A stretch of 64,000 nt of DNA. It comes from Chara braunii. Lineage: Eukaryota; Streptophyta; Charophyceae; Charales; Characeae. Numbering within the stretch: position 1 is the stretch's first letter; every line of letters begins with the position of its first letter. Shown one piece after another: positions 48,701 through 54,778 of this stretch. A program made the position numbers and the translations under genes. Below the pieces are notes generated by a model. The model was given only the letters and a program-made list of their open reading frames with translations, did not search any database and was not told the DNA's origin. The stretch spans positions 1,718,965 through 1,782,964 of the forward strand of contig BFEA01000268.1 of assembly GCA_003427395.1 (NCBI GenBank), in the 5' to 3' direction.

Positions 48701-51700
48701 TGTAATCAGTTAGGGGATTCTGCAGACTGTTGAGGGTTCAGCCTCGTGATGAGTCGGTGAAACTCCGACGAAACAGTTTGTCACAGCCCCCCGTTTGTTG
48801 TCCTCTTCTCCCTCTCTGCCTACGGTTTACCGGGCAGCTATGTTTGACGATATACACTCCCAACTCCAGGGACAGTCCCTACTCAGGATGTAGCCCTAAA
48901 TGTTGAGGGATTGGAACATGATCTGCCAGGATTACAGTTGACCCCACAAGGCGTAGACCACATGGGGGATCTGCAAATGGCTGACCAGCACTGTTCGGAT
49001 GAACTAGAAATTTGTGCTCTGCCACGCCCAGACCACATGGGTGATCTGCAAATGACTGACCAGCAAACAACCCAACACAGTTTGGCCTTACAACACCATC
49101 TGGGTGATCTGCAAATTGTTGGCCAGCAGCCTGAGAACCTCACCAATCTCTGTGGTGTGACAGCAACTAATATCTGTCTTCACGTTCTCCACCGCCCGTC
49201 GGATACACCATCAGACTTCCTTGCAATTGCCCTTCAGCTTGATGCTGATCTTCACCACTACAGCCAGAGGATTGTACTTATACCAGCGAAGGAGGCTTTA
49301 CCATTGCTGTCCTACAAGTAGCAATGAGGGACCGTCAACTTGAACTACGCAATGCTCGAGCAGGTGAGTGGTTTAATCCTCCATCCCACATCTCTGCCTG
49401 CGTTGTGCACGGGCCTGGCCATTACATGGCCATTGTACATGCCTCTGACCACCGGGAGCTGTGGGACAATGGCACCATGGTCCATGCCATGAGTGATGTC
49501 ACTGATTTCTTACAAAATGATGCTGTTTTCTTGCCACAACAAACCGTCGGCAATTTCTTTAATGTCGAAGATTATTCCTCTGGCCCTGTGCTGCAGCAAG
49601 TCAATGTACCAACACTCTGCGACCTTCTCCTTTGCACAGCCACAAACACTGTTACACTTGGCTGTAGCCGCCATCATCTCTGTCACAATCACTACAATGA
49701 CATGGTTTCTGCATCCATGTGTGCAGAGGACTGTCCCTCCATTCCTGTCTGCAGGCACCCTCCGCATCCGGACACTATATGTGCATTTTGCGGTCATGGG
49801 CGCTATACTGAATGCATGGACTTTTGCGGTGACCGTTCTTCCTTCAGCTAGGTCTTCCATGTGTTCATCCACCTCATCGTTACAATGTATGTCCTCTCTG
49901 TCGTCAAGGACAGACTCGTTCTTGAGCCTTTTCTTTATCCTCTTCTGCATTCATCTTCACTCCACACTATGTACTTTCCCTTTTCTCTTTATTGTGCTTT
50001 GTTTGTCTGTTCTCCATCTCTCCTCCCTGTGTTTATCCCCTCCCCCTTCACTCTGCCTCTTTCTCACATCGTACAAGTGGGCCGTTATGGTACACGGGGA
50101 TGGGAGCAGCTCGTGCTCAACTTCATCAATGTGGCGAGCCTTGTACGTGAGAAGCACGGTGGAGGGGGAGTTAAAAGAAGAATGAGAAAATGAATGGTTT
50201 CAGTGTGCCCTTCATTTTATTTTATTTTTTAATAAAAAGCAGAACCTTATGGCCCTGGCTCCTTTTCCATTCTGGGGAGCATCAGTCCGGTTCCTATTCC
50301 ACCGGCAAGTCGACGGAAATACATGAAGGACTCACACACGCTCTTCCCCTTTACGGTAGGAAAGTCCGAGGGTCGGCATTGATTGCTTCTCGTCGGAAGG
50401 ATGTACCAGCCCTCACCCCTGCCTAAGTTAGCCTATTGACTGACTTTTGGTTGCTAGTACTTATGGAAATACTTGGAAGGGACACGTCTCGCTTGTTCCT
50501 CTCAGCTCTTTAACTGTCTGTTTTCCGTGAGGTACTGGAACTGCAGACTTGTCTTTCCCTCTTGGGATTACATGGCCCTATACCCTCTCCTTTCTAGTTT
50601 CTGCTGTCTATGATTGCTTATATGGCTTAAAATGTCCTATTTAAAATTTGTCTTTAACCAGTTCTACTGGATGCTAAACCCTTACACCCTATCCAGTTTA
50701 GCTGTTCTGTCTACTACGTGGTTAATCTCCCCTCTTGTGGCTTGCGACCCTTGTCCTGAATTTTCTCTCTTTAAAAAAAGCTGGTGCTGCCATTCTGGTA
50801 ACTGTATGTGGGGTGAAAGTAGTAATAGAATGCTGGGTTTGGTAGAGGATGAGTCTTGTGGGTTTAAGTTTGGGGGGTTGGGATTCCATTGTGTTTAGGA
50901 GGGGGTTGCCATGTCTGGTGGGAATGATTTGGGACCAGGGTGGAATATTGTGAGGAGATGGGCTAGAGCCTAGAAGTGAGACAGATGTGATGGGATTGAT
51001 GGGATTGTAGTGGGTGATGGGCTGGTGTGGTTACTTTTGTCGGCAACGATGACTGTGGAGGATGGAATTTGTAACATCTGTTAGCAAGGTCCGTAATTAC
51101 CTGTCGTTCCTGTTTGTGTTATTGTGGTATTCACATTGGGGGGTAGCTATTGCGTTTGCGTGCCTTGGTTGTGGTTATCTGTGGTGTGTAAGGAGGAACT
51201 GATTTGGATGCTGCTTGAGTCTGGTGTGTTGATCATTGATTCTGGTTCTGGATTGTTAGTCTGGGTTGGGTCATTCCACATTTTAAACATTAAGCTCTGT
51301 CCCTTGATGATTGCTATCTTGCCCTTGTCCAGATAGTTCTCTTCGAATTTGGTTTGAAATTCCTTGGCTTTGGGCTCGTTGGCTTTCATCTTCCTTTTGA
51401 CTTTGCGCCATAGAACCCAGTATTCCGTTTCTACTTGCTGTTTGAGGATAACCCATGCTTCTTGCACATGCATTGGTTGTTTGTGTATTGTTTCTTGGCA
51501 ACGTTTCCTCCAGATTGACCATATTGTTGCCTTGCGTAGGATTTGGAATAGGTTGTTTTGCGGGGGGGGGGGGGCAGTCTTCAGGGGTTGTGAATCCTAA
51601 TAGAAGCAGGGTAGGGTTTGATGTGAATTTTGTGCCGGTAATTGAGGTCCAAATCTGTGTGATCCTGTTCCATATTGGTTGGATCTTGGGGCATAGCAGG

Positions 51701-54700
51701 AAGCAATGAAACAAGTCTTCTATCTGTCCCGCTGTGCAGTTGGCACACAGTTCATTTAAGGGGTTTCTGTGTTCTTTCTTTCGTCTATTGCTCAGCCATT
51801 GGTTGAGTGGGATGGCTAAGTACAATATTTAGCCATTGTAAACTTTTGAACTTGGGGGGGTGTAGAGTAGCTACTCGGTTCCAAGGTATTTCCTTTAAAA
51901 TCTCCGTGTCTATCTCTAAGTGTCTATTCCAGCGATCTGCTATGATTGTTTCTGGGGCCATTGTGCCCTTCATGTTTTTCTTGTTTTTTTATTTTATATT
52001 TTTGCTGTTTGTTTCGCAAAGTGCGCTCTTTTAGTCCGTACCCTCGTTTGTTGTCCTCTCCTCCCACTCTGCCTAGGGTTAACCGGGCAGCTCTGTTTGA
52101 CTGTAGCGGTGACCAGGTTCTGGTGCTAAAAAGTCATTTTCCTGTGTGCACATCGAGGCAAGAATTCAATTTGGGTTTTTGTGGTGCTAAAAAGTCATTT
52201 TCCTGTGTGCACATCGAGGCAAGAATTCAATTTGGGTTTTTGTGATACATATTTCCTGGGTGGGCGTTGAGGCAAGAGTTCAATTCCGTCCACATGCACG
52301 AGGACTGTTGTTTGAGCAAGTGGTTGTTTGGATTGTTGATGCGATGATGTCCAATTTATCTAATGCAGAGATACTTTCGTTTCTCAAGTCTGCAACGGAG
52401 GTTGCCCCCTGCTGGGCAAAGGCGTGGCATAAGTGGGCACTCTTCAACAGGGCAGTCATGGCGACTTACAATTTGCAAGTGAGGTCAGGTCCCATAATCA
52501 GACATGTCATTGCTGCAGTGAACGGATGTGTGAAGTCCATAGCACTGGGGAGTGCTTCCCTTCCTCATGGGCGGAACCACAGGCTGCAGGTTGGCCCACA
52601 ATCTCTGAACCTTGTTTTCCTTTCCTACCGTCTTCACCCAAATACAACGTACGTCGTCGTACGGTCATTATTGTTGTATCTAGACTCAAAGTTGCCACTA
52701 GTACAGCTGTAATGACTGTGCATTGTATTCGGGTGAAGACCGTAACACTTTCTTTAGGAACCATTTTGCCTCGAATGCTCGTGAATGATGTGATTATCCA
52801 TATTCCATGCAGTCCCGTCATGAGCTTGTGACACGATCATTGGCGTTGCAGCTGCATGTTCCCATGGTCAGTGCAATTGCTTTTGGAGATGTTCAGTGTG
52901 CCAACAAGAAAGCCTTTGGTTTGCCGTTGAATAAATTGGCGCCTCAAGGTCAACCTGGGGTGTCTATCATGAATGGAGGGGTTGGAAAATGCACCATTGT
53001 GAAAATGTGCTACCCACACGTTCAAATGGATGGGTATCCTCTCCCAACTCTACTGTCACGCATAAGTGAAAACCCTACACAAGTCCGCCACCAACTGTCC
53101 TTTTGCTGTAACAATATCTGTGCGTGAACACGTCTCGGAACACGTGCGCATAATATCCATGCATGGATCACGCAAGCCCACCTGGGCTGAATTGCCCTCC
53201 ATTGCCTTAGCCTTCTGAGCCTGACCAACAGCATGTATCCTCTTCTTTGAGACTTCCATAATGTAACGCCATTTGTGCTCTTTTGTGAGACTTCCATAAT
53301 ATAACGAAGACGACTATGGAAGTTGAACACCATCATCATCATCCAGAGTCTGCAGACACTCTCAACTTGAATGAATGTCAATTCAGTGAGGATAGCAATA
53401 ACATTGCCCAATCAGGCAGCTGAACCAGTAGAGGATAAGGAACGGAATAACTGAAGAATGTAATCGATAAATACAATGTTGATATATATAGGCTCTCCTC
53501 CTCCTCAAGCCCCACCTCACAACAATGTTACCAACCTATCCTGTACTACAGGAACAGAAATCCTTCTATCACACAACGCTTCGCCAAGCAGAAGGCTACT
53601 CTCAAGACGATTCCAATCTAGGCCAGTGCAGCCAACATGAACATGGGATATCAATCAGCTTCGCTCTCCTCTCTTGCCACACTCTATGGCATCTCTCTCT
53701 CTCTCTCTCTCTCCAGGAAGAATTCATGACTGAGACGGGGGACAGGAGTGCCATCCAGCCTGAGCTGCCTTCTCTCAGTCCGTTACATTCGGTATAGACC
53801 TTACTTTTCACTTTGTTATGGCCAAGGGACTCTGGGATGGCAACATCAATTATTTCCAGAAGGATGTAAACCACCAACGCCTAATGCTAGCATACCTCAT
53901 CCTTTCCTAGCCTCTATCATTTCGGGCAAAACCCTTCTCCTTCTCAGGTCTACTTCCCCATAAACCACGAATCGAAACAATGCTACCAGACAAAAATGGC
54001 TGGCATCGCCAGCGAAAAAGAAAAGGAAAACGCTTCTGTGCCGGTTCAGTCGTTTTTCACGCGCAGGGGTAATCCGCCCTGGCAAAAAGAGACTCAGAAA
54101 TACTGCTTGTTCAAAAACCCTCCTTCAATTGAGTCCGAAGTTCTCTCAGTCCACTGTCATGAACTGTCAAAAATCCAGTAGGAACTAGGACAACTCAGAC
54201 CGCTGGATTCCTTCCCTTGAGGTCCTGAGCTGATGAACCTCCCGTAATCACCAATTTGTACTCTCTCCTACAGCTATGGACGCAGCACCTCCCCTATGCT
54301 ACGACCATCACGGGTTTGGCTATTGCGGCCACTCTATCCCTCTACTCCTGCAGGGTGCAATTTAGACTTAATCCATTTCATGAGCTCGACATCAGCTCGC
54401 CCAGTATAGGCGGAATGAATGCCCAAACTGAAGTAGGGCCTGCTTTTTGTAGCGTTGACCCGGCCTTGGCCTGGCTCAAGTTTCCTCGTGAACACCTGAG
54501 ATTTTCTTCATCTGTACTGCCAGGATATGGTTGTGGCTGGCGTGGGAGTTTCTGGAAATGTGGCTGTGCGTTTGGATTGTGCGCGATAAGTGGAATCTGG
54601 GACAATGTTTGACTCATGGTCTATCGTGCGCGGATTCGGCCGTAGTGTTGACATTCTTCAGACCGGAGGTGACTTCTCCAGGTCCTGGGGGGATTCCCTA

Positions 54701-54747
54701 GCCCCCGTACTCCAGCCCATTTTACCAGAGGGGCTTCTTCTTTTTCT

Positions 54748-54778
<31 letters not shown>

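Larger units (their letters stand above)
47652..48870 (+). mobile_element. LTR-like repeat array carrying hammerhead ribozymes
   Basis: This array is made of units that share CACAGCCCCTCGTTTGTTGT, CTCTCTGCCTACGGTTTACC, GGGCAG-TCTGTTTG, GCGGCCATG-TGTGCCTC, TTTCTTTGTTTCGTGGATG, GAACCGACAGTCTGTAG and ATCACTTACAGTGTAATCAG, each closing in a hammerhead. Unit joints are near 48231 and 48866; hammerhead-to-hammerhead spacing is about 500 bp (48231 to 48732). A 14-bp-class hairpin (TACCTTGAGG ... CCTCAAGGTA) lies at 48599-48640 in the longer unit only. It may represent DNA copies of a multimeric small RNA, as in retrozymes. One ambiguous base is at 47999. Confidence 0.75.
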
